From Xylaria sp. FL1777 (lineage: Eukaryota > Ascomycota > Sordariomycetes > Xylariales > Xylariaceae): a stretch of DNA of 64,000 nt. The translations under genes and the position numbers were made by a program. Below are positions 49,026 through 61,215 of this stretch, in pieces. The DNA is taken from the NCBI GenBank assembly GCA_022578965.1, contig MU400510.1, positions 186,001 through 250,000 on the forward strand, read 5' to 3'. Below the pieces are notes generated by a model, which did not search any database, was not told the DNA's origin, and was given only the letters and a program-made list of their open reading frames with translations. How positions within the stretch are numbered: the stretch's first letter is position 1; the number at the start of each line of letters is the position of its first letter.

Positions 49026-50215
49026 AGCGACCTATGTATGTAACTATGTTGACTATTTTCGCCGCCGCCGCTGCTGTTGCTGTTGCTAGTACTGCTCTCT
49101 CTCTCTCTTATAACGGAGGAGACATATACCATGTCACCTAGATCGGGTTTGGACGAGGAACATCGGAAGGGCGTCTACCATGGCTGCGGTCGTCGACAGT
49201 TCAGCACAATGCGAAGGGACGCATCTACAGTGTGCGCATCGCGGATTCAAGGGAGAATGAAGGATGGAATTGGAATTGGAATAACTCTATTTCGAGCAGG
49301 TGTCAAGATGGGAAAGTACCGTCCCGAAGAACGCGTGCTAAGATGCTAGATACCTAGTTAAGTTAGTCTACAACAATTTGGTTAGTCTCCTCTCTTACCC
49401 CCTTCGTATTTTAGCATTTTAGTAGGTCTGATGTGTTAAGTCCGAGAGTGATTGGTCTAATTTGACATTTCTAACTCGCCGTCCGTCCCGTGCTGCTGCC
49501 TAAATAGGTTAGAGAAATAAACATCATGCTTGATTAACGTGTACCTAGATTGTACTGCGCAGACGGCATCTATTTTCGAAAGGACGTTAACTAGGTTGCT
49601 TTCTCTTTCAGGCATAAATGATCGGAATGGAACAAGGTAGCTCTTTACCTCATACAATTGATATGGCCGGCATCTAGGGTTTACATATCGATACTATGGA
49701 CGCCAACACGATGTTCAATGTTGGTGGTGCCCCGTTGAAACCGAGATGGTAGGTATGCCTAGATGAGCCTATTCTTGCCTCGGCACATTATTATAAAGCA
49801 TTCGTATAGAACGCGAGACAAGTGAACCTAAGCTTGATATCAATACTTTAGATAAGTTCACAGGGGACATCTATTCTAAGAATGGATCGAACTTTAAAAA
49901 ACTGCTTTCCCAAGAAAGGTAAAGCAAACGCCCCTGTGATAGTCAATTATCACCGTCAATTATATGTGCCAAAACTAGACAACGCCGAGATCCTTGATCC
50001 TTGATCTACTGGTCTGTCCTGCAATGTCCAAGATATTTACAGCCGCGTCGGGCACCCTCCGTACCTAAGATAGCCCCCCCCCAAATCCACGAACGCCGTT
50101 CCCTATGCTGCTGACACCTCCGCACATTGCTTCTTGAACGCCAAAATATAAAACCAACCGTCATGATGCCCGTGATCTTTGGTAGAAACTAATAGTGCCC
50201 TAAAAGGACAGATAC
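49026..50215. other. Intergenic region, 1.2 kb
   Basis: This contains the Pik1 promoter and the NC2-alpha 3' side. A CT dinucleotide run lies at about 49090-49108, just upstream of the Pik1 start, within a GCC/GCT-rich leader. No gene is supported. Confidence 0.55.
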
Positions 50216-51313
50216 CTATGCCGCCGTTTTCTTCTTGCGACCACCTCTTCCCCTTTTCTTAACCTCTCCGGCATCGCCATCGTCGTCACTATCGCTTTCG
50301 GCTTTGGGGCGGCCACTACTTCTAGCTCCTTCTTTCTCCTCGGTTACCTTGGCGACGATCTCCCTCAGAAAATCCCATTCGTTGGTGGAGTCGATGGCCT
50401 GTTTTAACATGGGGGCGGTGATGCGTTTCGAGTTCTTTTCTTTAGCAACTTCTGCGCTCTTATGCACGAGTTGCACCATGAAGAGCTCTAGCGCCTTCCC
50501 CACCGCGATTGGCGTCTGTTGAGCAACTTTGCCGACCTCCTCATCAGCCTGCATAATGCGCTTGATGCGCGCAGTAGGGAATTTCGTCCGAACGGGTGAC
50601 TCCATGATCTCGGGTTCCCTTGCTGCTTGGGCAGCAGCCTTGCCGCGTGGCATGGCGTCAGGGGGGTTGGACGTGGTCGGCCGGTTGCAAACTAGATATG
50701 ACTGTTGTTGCTGTTGTTGCTGCTGCTGTGGAAGGCTCTGGTTTGCAGGGAGGTAGCCCGTCGACGTAGGTGGATCGGTGTATGATGAGTAGTAGGGGGG
50801 TTGGTAGCCTGGATGCTGTGGCGGAGGATAATGCGGTTGCTGGTGTTGCTGCTGATGTTGCGGCGCGGGCGGTGGATAGTACTGCGCACCAGGCTGGTGA
50901 GGGTATGGAGATAACGCGTGACGTGAGTTATTGTCGTCGTATGCAGTTAACGACACGTGTTGATGCGGAGGTAAATGATAGGCGTCGTGGTTGGTGATGG
51001 TGGTTGATGCAGTTGAACCGTTGCTGATACTACTGCTATTATTATTATAGTGGTGAGCTTGGTATTGGTGGTGAGACTGTGGTTGGCCGAAATTGTGCGA
51101 TCCCGGCTCGAGCTGTTGTACTTGTGTTTGTACCTGTGGCCGTGCCTGTGTTTGGGCTAGAGGCTGCAGGGAATGATTGTCACCAGGTGTGGAATTGGGA
51201 AACGCATAGGAGTTGGGCTTGTAATAGGTCGAGTGGAATTCTGGGCCTGAATAAAGGCTGGATAAGTCGGGCGACTTGGGTGCATAAGATGTGTTGTCTG
51301 CGACCGGAGACAT
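50216..51313 (-). CDS. NC2-alpha / Bur6-like transcription repressor with Gln-rich N-terminus, 365 aa
   Basis: Single exon. NC2-alpha (DRAP1, yeast Bur6) pairs with NC2-beta through a histone fold and binds TBP on DNA. The histone fold spans about residues 237-315: [60 protein letters not shown]. An acidic stretch then a basic tail ([11 protein letters not shown]) follow. Unlike compact Bur6 (about 140 aa), it has a 230-residue N-terminus rich in Gln, His, Pro and Tyr, with a run of nine Gln encoded at about 50701-50730. That region is probably disordered. CHRAC/NF-Y-type histone-fold proteins are the alternative, but the [16 protein letters not shown] block favours NC2-alpha. Confidence 0.9.
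   Translation of the reverse strand: MSPVADNTSYAPKSPDLSSLYSGPEFHSTYYKPNSYAFPNSTPGDNHSLQPLAQTQARPQVQTQVQQLEPGSHNFGQPQSHHQYQAHHYNNNSSSISNGSTASTTITNHDAYHLPPHQHVSLTAYDDNNSRHALSPYPHQPGAQYYPPPAPQHQQQHQQPHYPPPQHPGYQPPYYSSYTDPPTSTGYLPANQSLPQQQQQQQQQSYLVCNRPTTSNPPDAMPRGKAAAQAAREPEIMESPVRTKFPTARIKRIMQADEEVGKVAQQTPIAVGKALELFMVQLVHKSAEVAKEKNSKRITAPMLKQAIDSTNEWDFLREIVAKVTEEKEGARSSGRPKAESDSDDDGDAGEVKKRGRGGRKKKTAA
50703..50728. repeat. CAG/CAA trinucleotide run encoding poly-Gln
   Basis: Mixed TTG/CTG triplets on the + strand encode nine consecutive glutamines of the NC2-alpha protein on the minus strand. Because codons are mixed CAA and CAG, the run should be less unstable than a pure repeat. Confidence 0.9.
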
Positions 51314-53608
51314 GATCCACCGCTGTCTCTGGTCTAGGCACGCTATTGTAGGGAAAAAAGAATCGGAAATAAGAAAGACCTGGAAAGGGACAAAGAGGCC
51401 AAACGCACGACCGTTCTAGGAACTGTGGGGAAAGGGGAAAGGCGTGGTTTTGAGGCTGTCCTCTTAGCAGTCGGCGGCTCTGACCAACCTTGTCCTTTTT
51501 GTCAAAAAATGATTCTTATTTCTCCTCCCTGTCGTCTGGAGAGGCTGGTTTTCAGTCAACACACAGATGGGATGGAGACGAACCCCTGCCCTCACGGTAC
51601 CGGTAGCTGACTACCGAGGACTGGATGGCGGGAAGAATCAAGACACACACTTGCTACAGTCATACGAGTAGTAGGATGCAGCGAGATACACCAATACAGC
51701 CCGGAAACCCAGGATTGATGCTTGCGACTGCTGGCGATGTTGCTGTTGCTGCCGCGGGTAGGGAAGTGTGTGTGCGAGCTTAATGGCAATGTCAACACGG
51801 TTTCGACGGCAACGAACGACAACAACACCAACACCGACACCAACTTCAAGTACACCTGGGCAGGCTGGATGGATGGCTTAAAGTGTCCAGCCACCTATAC
51901 ACATGCACAATGGAAGGCTTAGGTGCAGGAACACAGCCTTCTTTGGGAGCAGCGGGGTTCAAGACGATAGATATCCTATCCCGACTTGGAACCAAGCAAA
52001 AGAAAATCTTCAAATGACGAGCTTCTATTGGCTGGTTGGGCTGTCCAAAGCAGGACGTAGTCTTACGGATTGGAGGTGTGCAGATAAATGGGTCTCTATT
52101 GCATCCAAGGTCTCCCGAGGCAACAAATATGGAAATGGCTGACTGGACAGAGAATTGGGGCAACAAGGTGCATGAAGAAGCTGCTCAGGAGTGGTTGGGC
52201 GCTTTAGCTGAATGACTGTGTCGAGTACAGCCAGAGTGTGTATAGGGACGTCGAACTGCCGGGCGGTGGAAGTGGGGATTGACGTGATGTAATACAGTAG
52301 GGCCAGGTACCGTGAGGTAGTGTGTCTGGAAAGGTGCTCGGTCGAGACGACATAAAATCATGTGGCTTAAGCTTCGGCTGTGGTGACGTGCGCTTTTATG
52401 CTCTTCGAGATCCAGGGTGCGGGTGTGACTCCCTTTTGAAAGGTTCGCTGAGGTTCGCTGTTGGTCGCAACAGGGTGGCAAGTGCCCACTATTTTATATG
52501 CAAGCACACACCGAATCGAATCAGGGGGCCCCATCCCACTAGGCCAGGTACTCCATCCAGTCCCAGCAGCTCCAACCATCCACTACTAGCAGCAGTTAGC
52601 GCGCAGCAGCTTGTGCAGTACTTGTGCAGCCTAATCGAGCACCTTAGGTACCGGTAGTACAATTGTGGTAGGTACCGCAAGAAAACCTTGAGGTTACCTA
52701 CCTAGGTACTTAGCCCGAAAACCTGGCCTATCCAGATGTGCCAATCCATTTCAGATCATCAATGCTCTCCACTCCCATGTGCAACCTGTTTTTTTTCCTT
52801 TCTGATTTTTTCATATGCCACCCTACACAGTACACTTGGCATCCCTCAACACCTTACTAGCAACTGACTACTACAGTATAAACTTGCTGTAAGTAAGGTG
52901 GAATGGGCCATTTTAACGGTACAGTCAGACTACCGGTACTCTATTCGTCGCCCTCCTTTTCAAAGTGCCTTGGTTACATTATTCGCTGACTGCATGCACA
53001 CGCCGAAGCCACAATGCAATCGAGGCATTACCGGACGGTCTGCCTACACTTCTACCGATGAGCGCGTTAACCCTCTGCAGTCTCCCATTACTGCTCCCAG
53101 TATGTCATGTTTAGGCACGCTCCTGCACTCCCCTAGGCTGCAATCGGCCTCTGTACGCATAGGTTGGCTGGACAAACAGCGGGCTTACGGAACCTTGCTT
53201 TGGCATCATATCCTCCTACGTGTATTTGAAAAGCATGTCGTGGGCCTAATTGCAACCTGTCGGCTCTACCACGATTCGGTAGTGGTTGGTACCTGCCTAG
53301 CACCACTGGCTGATTATTAATCCTTGAAGTTCACATGACGGGCGACTCGCGATCCGATGTCAGCGTTTCATATTTCTGGTTATTGGCATTATCAAGTGAT
53401 AAAAGCCATTATGTCATGGATGATGACAACTATGATAAAGAGCTTTTCGGAGACCGCAAATAGCAGCAATCTAGAAGCCAGATGTATCACCATCAAGGTT
53501 CCTTCTTTACTGTCTGGTTGATGATGTTGTTACTTGATCTAATCTGACATGACACAATTCTTGACTGAGTCCTTGTGCCTGATGGGTAGCATTTGTCTAA
53601 CCGTTTCT
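51314..53608. other. Intergenic region, 2.3 kb
   Basis: Several frames of 60-140 codons on both strands overlap and have no recognisable domains. TAGGTA-type motifs cluster at 52640-52715, including CCTACCTAGGTACTTAG. I see no supported gene. Confidence 0.5.
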
Positions 53609-55347
53609 TCAAATACTTTCTCTAATCTCCTGGACTAACACTTTCAAACCCGTTAGTCGTTTGTTTGACTCGCTAAGGAAAAGAGAGGCGATTGGCCATG
53701 CATGAATACCACCAGGCTCCCCACGACTAGCGATTTTGATCCCACCTCTCTTCCAAAATTGTATAAGTTCCTCGATTTCCCGGGCAAAAACTTCTTCATT
53801 CCCATACTCTACGAAGAACCCATGAATAGGACAAGCTCGGTCCCACCATGTAATTACCCTACACTGACCTGGCGAAAGTAAGGAATCATTTGACGAGATG
53901 TCATCTCCGGCATACTCCTCGGCATATATGTGTAAGTTTCTAGCGTCGAGATAGTCACTTTTAGTATTGTGATGCCTATCCGACACAAGCGACACCCAAG
54001 GAGATATAAGAACCGCCAAGGCGGGCTTCGCCAGGCGCCATTGTCCGATTCCGTCCATCACGCCTGCGTGATAGTCTAGATTCGCTAGATGCAAAAGCAA
54101 GCTGAGAACGATGGTTGCCCCGGCGGAATCACCACTAACACACACTTTCCCCGGATCGCGCACCGTCGACAAAACATGTTCATATCCAGCGATAGCTTCC
54201 TCTAATTGCTTAGGGAAACTATCATCGGGAACAAGAGTGTATTCTAACGCGAAGATCGACGGGTTTTCATACCCGGCTTTCTTTAAAAGATCTAGCCACG
54301 AAAGCAGAAATTCTAGATAGAAGTACGACGAACCCATGGAAAATCCTCCACCTGCATATGATCAGCTCCGGCTATCACGAGATGTCTCGAAGGGATGGAA
54401 TTTCCCTTACCATGAGCGTAATACACACACAAGTCTGGCCGCTTGACCGGGTCATGAATTATCCAAATGCCCCGAAATCTTTTCTAAGATAAACCTCTGT
54501 AAGCACAGTACGTAATCTTCTAGGTACATTAACCTACATCGTGGTACTCGTGCCAGTAGACTGGAGATTTGATATAACCGTGGCGCAGCATCCTGAATCT
54601 TAGGAAGGGCAAGGCGACTGGTTTTGAGAAGAAGACTCTCCCAACGCTTGGGTGAAGGTTGGCAAAGGCGTAACGAACACATCGGATGACGAAATCCTCA
54701 AACGGCGATGCATGTTGCACGAAGGGAGAACGATTCTCATACTTGAAGAAGTACCGTTCACGAATGAAGCTATACGGAAGCTCAAACACTGCTGCTAGTT
54801 AATATCCGAAATATGATGCTTAGGTGACTCGGCCTCTGGACTTAGATGTATCACTTACACAAGAAAGGAAGGCATTGCAACACCACTGCTATCGTCTCAA
54901 AAAGACCAACGTGTATCACAAGTTGAGGCGCTAAAAAGATGCAAAAGGCGAGGCAATCCAGGTAGGAGATCGGTTCGAAAATCATGATGATTCATGAATC
55001 GTTTCTGCTCTCTGCTAACCTCTATGTATTTCCCCGCCTTCCAATATGGGAATCGGCATTTCAAGTGAAAGAGAGAAAAAGAAGAATACTCAGGGGACAG
55101 AATTGGTGCTACGATTTTCATGGTTTCCCGGGCAAACCGAGCGAATGACAGTAATGCACGAGTGCGAAAGTTCAATTGCTAACCTAGACGATAGTTGGTG
55201 ACGTCGAGGATTCAACTGCTGATACGCCGGGATACCATGCAGCTGGCGTAAGTAGATCAACCAATCATCATCTCCCAAATTGCCTACTTGACTACCTGTT
55301 CGTATCTGCGAAACCTCCCCCGGATAACTTGATCTGTAAACCCTCAT
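53609..55347 (-). CDS. Alpha/beta hydrolase of the HSL/steryl-acetyl-hydrolase type (5' exons uncertain)
   Basis: The 3' part is solid: exons 54538 to about 54791, 54411-54483 and 53609-54351, joined in frame. It encodes an alpha/beta hydrolase of the hormone-sensitive-lipase class: oxyanion motif YYAHGGGFSMG (split by an intron at 54352-54410), nucleophile elbow CVSGDSAGATIV, and a C-terminal FVEYGNEEVF with GGIHAWP supplying the likely Asp/Glu and His. The substrate is probably a small carboxylic ester; yeast Say1 deacetylates sterols. Upstream the frame must continue into at least one more exon, because no ATG precedes this part. Candidate frames starting at 55347 and about 55121 exist, but I could not decide the splice, so the first 60-130 residues are unresolved and the gene may be damaged there. 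Confidence 0.68.
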
Positions 55348-55652
55348 GAGAACCTAATGAGTACGTAAGCCTGCCTTATTGTAAAGATAAAAAAGCTTGT
55401 TTCGTCTACGTTTCTCCCAATGTAGTAAAAAATAAATATCTAAGGTTTGTCATCAGGAGTAGCCTAGATCATTGATGATTTGATACCTAGGTAGGGACAT
55501 AGTAGATAGGTAGCCTGACTCTCTCGAGGTACCTATAACGTCTAAATGAACCAAGACATAAGATAAGGTAGGTAGGTATCTCGCGTCTTAGCTATACTCT
55601 CGCTCACTCATCACACACTCCCCAATTTACCCCCCGTCCCTCCCTCCCTAAC
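55348..55652. other. Short intergenic region
   Basis: These 305 bp are AT-rich with repeated TAGGTA units at 55488-55582 (for example ATACCTAGGTAGG). They separate the xylulokinase stop from the hydrolase 5' end. Confidence 0.55.
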
Positions 55653-57668
55653 TCAATTCTTCGCAATGCTCAAAACCTTCCTCTCCATCTCCTCAAAAGC
55701 ACCCAGTACATTCCCGTACAAAGCGTACTCCCGCCCGCGATACCCGTCGTCGACCCTCTGCACATTCCCCTCCTCCCTCCAGCGGGCACCGATGAGCTCG
55801 TCGAAGCTCTCCCCCGGGTCGCGCCGCTCGCACGCCCACAGCGCCTTGTGCGCGCCGCCGAGCGCGCACGCGTTGCCGCCCACGTCGAGCCTGTAGACGC
55901 CCTCGGCGCCGCCCAGCACGTCGCCGAAGGTGCGCGCGATCGCCGCGTTCAGCGAGCCCCCGCCCACGAGGTAGATGCGGCGCGGCTGCGCGGGGAGTTC
56001 TGGACGGCCGGGGATCGCTGACACTAGGCTTTGCGAGCGCAGCCGCATCGACAGCGCCTGCGACTCGACGATGATCCGCGCGTCGGCCTCGGGCGTCCAG
56101 TTCGTATTGTGGGTTTTCGACGAGGAGGAGGAAGAGGAAGAGGGCGAATGTTCCGTCAGCGAGGACCCGTCTCGCGCGTCGCACGTGTACCGCCACGTGC
56201 CGGCCCGCACGTTCGGCACGATCTCCGGCAGAGGGAAGTACAGGCCTAGCTTTGCGGGGTCGCCGTCGCGCCGCAGGTCGAGCGGGGGCGTCTCGAGCAC
56301 GGACTTGTTGAAGTTCGCCCAGGGGTCCTCGCCGCCGTCGGCCGCCGCCGGCTTCGGGAGGGCGTCGCGGACTTTCTCGCGCGCGAGCCCGCCGTTCTTG
56401 TAGCATAGCATGAACATGTAGTGGCCTTTCGTCGTCGGGTGGTTCATGAAGTGGTACGAGGGGTCGGGCTTGTAGTTGGGCGTGTTCATGAGGAAGGTGC
56501 TGGACGTGCCGAGCGAGACGATGGCGTCGAGCGGACGCAAGGGCAGGGAGAGGATGGTGGCCGGGTTGTCGCCCGTGAAGGCCGTGATGCGGCAGTCTTC
56601 GGCGAATCCGAAGCGTCGCACGAAATACGGCGATACCGTGCCTAGGATCACGCCCCCGTCCAGCGGCACCTCGCCGAGCTTCTTGCGCAGCGCCGGGACA
56701 CCCTCCGCGCTGCCCGCCGTGAGCTCTAACAGCTCCTGGTTCCACGTCTCGGCGCTGATGTCCCACAAGTTCATCCCCGTCACGTCACTAATGTCAAATG
56801 GCGCGATGCTGCCGACGAAGACGGACGCGAGGAACGATGAGCATAGCGAGATGCGCGCTGTCGCTTCGTAGACTTGTGGACGCCGGCGTCGCATCCGCAG
56901 GATCTGGGTTCCCGTGAATCGCTGGCACGGGGCGCAAACTGTTAGCTTGCTCGTCCAAAAGCCTATCGACGAAAGGGGGGAGAACTCTATGTCAATGTAG
57001 GAGCTTCACTCACATGATGCGCGGAGCTGCCCGAAACCTCGGCAAGCTTCTGGGGACTGCCGAGATGGACATCGAAATCATCGCATTCTTTCTGCGTGCT
57101 GTGATCCTGCCAATTGGGCGCGAACTCGTAAGCGAACACGCGGCCCAGCTGCTCGAGCAGTGGGAGTTCCGGGTCGAGGCTCTTCAGGACCGCATCGGCG
57201 TCGCTGTTCCAGTACACGCTCGAGTGCTGCTGGCCAGAGCCGCTGATGCCCTTGATCCGGTCCATGGAACAGCCCTTCTCGCGCAGACGCGCGAGCACGA
57301 GGTCCACGGCCTCCACCCACATCGCGACGGGCTGGTACACCTCGCCCTCATCCTCGTTGATGCGCACACCCTTCTTTATGCCGTATTTCGTCCCGAAGTC
57401 GGCGTCGAAGTCGACCTTGGCTTCCGAGTTGACTGTCAGATCGGAGGAGATGACGATCGCTAATTGAGTTTCTCTATGTTAGCTTGAAGCTTATTGACAC
57501 CCTACCCACGGGGGAGCTTTATCCCATCTCCCTGCGCTAGTCATGTGCACGCCAGGGGAGCTTCTTAGCAGAAAGTTAAAACCAAGACGCAGATGTAATT
57601 CTATCTGACTTGCCTTTAAGTTGTTGGGTCGAGAGATCGAAGCCCAGATAGAGGGGTCCGGAGCTCAT
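55653..57668 (-). CDS. D-xylulose kinase, 589 aa
   Basis: Three exons on the complement: 57614-57668, 57014-57459 and 55653-56921 (1770 nt). The FGGY-family enzyme phosphorylates D-xylulose to xylulose 5-phosphate, linking pentose catabolism to the pentose phosphate pathway. The N-terminus MSSGPLYLGFDLSTQQLKAI carries the first phosphate loop. ISGSGQQHSSVYW, the AFTGDNPATILSLPL and IVSLGTSSTFLM blocks and the C-terminal RIYLVGGGSLNAAIARTFG with NACALGGAHKALWA are typical. A Ser-rich insert near residue 415 is unusual. Intron 1 has a GC donor (AAAG|GCAAGT). Third-position GC is much higher than in neighbouring genes, so long antisense frames across it are shadows. Confidence 0.95.
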
Positions 57669-58374
57669 CCTCGCTTGCTTTCTTCCAAGATGGAATATAC
57701 ACGTATGTTGTTTAGAAGATAAAAAAGAGGGGTCAAGGGACTCTATCCGAGCTTGTTACTTGAGGTAATAGTCGATGAGAGGGGAATTTCACCATTGTGC
57801 AGATTGGAAAGAAGAAAAAAGGGAAAACAAAATTCGAGCAACAACTAGTTTTTCACGATACCTACTCAATTGAATGGGGAACTTGCTTGATGCATGCTTG
57901 ACGTTAATAACCCGTCTTTGAAGGAAGTAGCTGACCCAGACTCGCGGGGCAATTCGCCCGATAGCTCCTGCGTGGCACTTTAGCCTAAACGTCATCCGCG
58001 CCAATCAATGGATCTTGGCGCGGCTAGTCTTCCAGTGACACTGTGCAGATGTGGTCGAGCATATTAAATACCGTGCATGATACATGACGTCGAACAGGCG
58101 AAACATGTGAAGCAACAAAGCCGAGATATCATTCAATAATCTAATAAAATGCAGTGATGCCCCCCAGCTTAGTGCTAAGGGTGCCTGCGATGCTTGCAAT
58201 ATGAAACGCCATCTAATGCATCTTTTGAGTATGGTACATCCAACCTCGATCCAGCAAGTTGGGCTGCCCCTTTCAAGATACGCGAATTGGTATCTTTCGG
58301 CGGCTCGAGTGTGCAGCATATAAGCTTAACCAACGCCCCAACGCCTTCCGCATCACTAATTGTGAGCTGCTTGT
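57669..58374. other. Intergenic region
   Basis: These 706 bp hold the xylulokinase promoter and the 3' side of the metal transporter. No gene is supported. Confidence 0.55.
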
Positions 58375-60039
58375 CTACTTAGACTTGTGATGAACCGTAT
58401 CACCGTTGTGATGGTGGCCGTTCTCTTCTGGGTCAGGCTCAGGGCTAGACCTAGGACTGACATCCCCGGCAATAAACTCGTCGAACTTAGGGGCTATCGG
58501 TGCCTCCTTGGGCACAAAGCGGACACGGATTTTCCGTACGCCTCGCACTTTACTGCCAACTCTGGTTCTCATAGTCTCCTCAACCTCTCTCAAGTCCTCG
58601 ACTGTCCAAGAGCCTGGAACAGCAACCTCGAGGTCTACTAGATAGTTCTGTCCGGATTTGATACCAGAAACGTCGCGTAGTTCAACTTTGTGTCCTTCAC
58701 TAACGTCAACCAGGGCCTTTTGTACCTGTTTTCGAACCGAGGATTTGACTTCGTTATCGATGCCTCGGTCGGCGAGCTCGAACAGGGCGTCAAGGGTATT
58801 TTCGACACCAGCTTTTACCACCATGAGTGAGATGAGGAGACCACCAACAGGGTCCAGCCAGGCAGCATTCTGGAATAAATTGGCGCCGAGAATCACAGCT
58901 AACGTGACAATACCGGTAAGACTATCAACTCGGTGATGGACGGCGTTAGAGGCAAGGACGGATGATTTTCGTTCGCGAGCGACTTTCATAGCTAAGAATG
59001 CAGTTAGTGATAGGGCTCACAGGTGGCTATGAGAAAAACGGTAGGAGTGCTTACTCGCATGGTAAAGCCACTCCTTGATAGCCACAGTGCCTGCCGCAAG
59101 CCATGCAGCATGAAGACTCGGTAGAGCGCTTGCATGATCGTGACCATGTGCATGTGCATGTGCTGCTAGCTCGGCCGCCGCTGCAGGATCTAGGAAGAAC
59201 TGGCCATAGAGTGTCAAGAGGCTGCCGTACCCCATCCAGAGGCCACCAAATAGGAGCATGCTAGAGACGCCTAACGACCCCAAGCTCTCGATCTTGCCGA
59301 ATCCGGTGGGAAACTTATCTGTAGGTGGTTTGAGACTCCAGGATATGGTGGCAAGCGTGAGAATATCGGAAGCAAGGTCCGTGGCGCTGTGGATAGCATC
59401 TGCAACCATGGCCTGCGAATTGAAAGCATAACCGCCAACTCCCTTGGCTACTGCCATACCTAGATTAGAGTAGAGACCAATTCTAGTAATGCGCACACCT
59501 GCATCGTTTTTGTTTTGTGACGTAAGATAGACATTGTCATGATGGTGGTGGTGATGTCCGCCATGGCTATGGTTATGGCCACTGTGTGTCCTGGTTTGGG
59601 TGATTGAGGTCATGGCAGGCAAAGAACTGAGTAGAGAGCGTGAATAGAGGTGGACGGCAGAGGAGGGGAGTGAAGGTAACGAGGGCAATGCAGACGACCA
59701 AGGCGTCGGCGAGGAGGGAATACAAGAGGTTCGAAGGACACGGCGAAGGGGGACTGGCAGATGCAGGCGATGTGTCCTCAAAGGAGAACCTTGGTGGTTG
59801 TGGTGGTGACCCTGGTGATAGGCGCGGGTAAAGGTGGTGGTGGTGTTGGTGGCAGCAGCAGCAGCAGGCGTCGCAGTGGCGGCGGCAGCAGTGACAGCTG
59901 TGGTATCGCGTGGCGCCGTGGGCAGCGTGGATAGCAGCTTGGGTAGCGTGGCCCTGGATCTCGACCAACGGGAGCGCCCTGGCCCAGCCGCAAAACACTG
60001 GTGCAGGCGGCCAAAGCTCGGCCTACAATGTGCCAACAT
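58375..60039 (-). CDS. Mitochondrial cation-diffusion-facilitator metal transporter (MMT type), 533 aa
   Basis: Two exons on the complement, 59055-60039 and 58375-58991 (1602 nt). CDF proteins export divalent metals by proton exchange; the closest type is yeast Mmt1/Mmt2, linked to mitochondrial iron. The first 140 residues are Arg/Ser/Thr/Ala-rich without acidic residues, as in a mitochondrial presequence. A His-rich segment (GHNHSHGGHHHHHH) precedes the CDF core. The core has NSQAMVADAIHSATDLASD (first metal site), WLYHAS, then ASNAVHHRVDSLTG (second site) with transmembrane helices between, and a cytosolic-type C-terminal domain (VELRDVSGIKSGQNYLVDLE). A second His-rich loop, HAHAHGHDH, lies between helices. 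Confidence 0.9.
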
Positions 60040-61215
60040 AGGGACTCGAGATCAACGCCGCCCGCCACAAGGGAGGGGCACCTTCGACAGTAGACACGTT
60101 CTCCCCTACGCTATGCCGGATCGCCGCGGCAGCAGATAAAGAGCGGAAGTACGCGTCCGGGGCCGGGTATTGTGCCTGGAATGTGGGAGGATGGCATCGA
60201 GACAGGCCATGCACCGACGCACCAGAGATGAGACTGGACGAAGAATACTACGCAGTACCTGTCTACTAAGTATGTACGCGGTAGGTGGTGTAGAAGCAGA
60301 TTGTCGTCATGGGGCCTTGTGGACGCTTGTGAGAGTGCGACTCCGCTGAGGGTCTTTGCCAAGCTCGCTGCTGCGTCAGTGCTCCGGAATGTGGGCGGGC
60401 CACTAAAACGCAGGGCATTAGCGATCCTAATACTACCTGTAAACTACATACCTACGCGGTAGATACCGGTATATAGCGTTGTTAATGTCTGGCATGTGGA
60501 AGCCTGTACCTTACGTGCTTTGTACCGACATACATACTTAGAGAGGTAGGTAATTATCAAATAGTAGGTACTTACCTAGGCACAATAGCTTAAAGATTGT
60601 ATCTCTATTAAGGTCCTAGTTACACTTGCATTCACCTTGGTCTTATGCAAGCTAGAAAACAGAACATTGAATGGACTCTTAGGGAAAAAATATTACAGAC
60701 TCAAGAAATTAAAAACAGAGTCATGCATAAGGTACAAAGATATACCTACGTATCTATGGTTTATAATTATAACAACATAATAGAACAAGAATTACATATA
60801 CTATATAGTATTATCAGGACTCAGAAAGTAATAATAACATTGAACACATTGAAGATGATATTTGTGAAGCTATGTGCTAGACTAGGTACTCATTTGTAGT
60901 GCGGACTTAGGTCAGCAGTACCAAGCTGACAAAGCGGTCCTGTCTTGGATTGGTGCATTGTGATATTGAATAGTTATCAGTTCCATTCTCTATTTCCCAT
61001 TGGAACTCTACATGTAATTCCACCCATTCATTACACTACAGTACACCCGGTCAATACCAGTACTTACCCTCAGAAACATTAGTACCTATGTACCTACTGT
61101 AGGGTAGGTAGGTAGTATTGGATGTATACTAAGTACTTAGTAGTATTCTCTTGGAACCTCACCCCTGAAGCAAATCACTGTACACGTAACTGCTACTCGT
61201 CATCCGATATCTGAG
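60040..61215. other. Divergent intergenic region CDF transporter / sirtuin
   Basis: These 1.2 kb hold both promoters. From about 60.42 to 61.14 kb it is AT-rich with many TAGGTA/TACCTA units (60530-60580, 61078-61115). An 84-codon frame at 60645-60899 starts with a true ATG but is Lys/Ile/Asn-rich, as expected from base composition alone. Confidence 0.5.

Noticed and set aside
52898..53320. 140-codon frame on the + strand in the 2.3 kb intergenic region
   Set aside because: No domain, no splice context, no codon bias; expected by chance at this length of intergenic DNA.
55693..56766. 357-codon frame on the same strand overlapping xylulokinase, plus several antisense frames of 70-149 codons
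   Set aside because: They are Arg/Ala-rich shadows caused by high GC at third positions of the xylulokinase gene; the kinase frame carries all family motifs.
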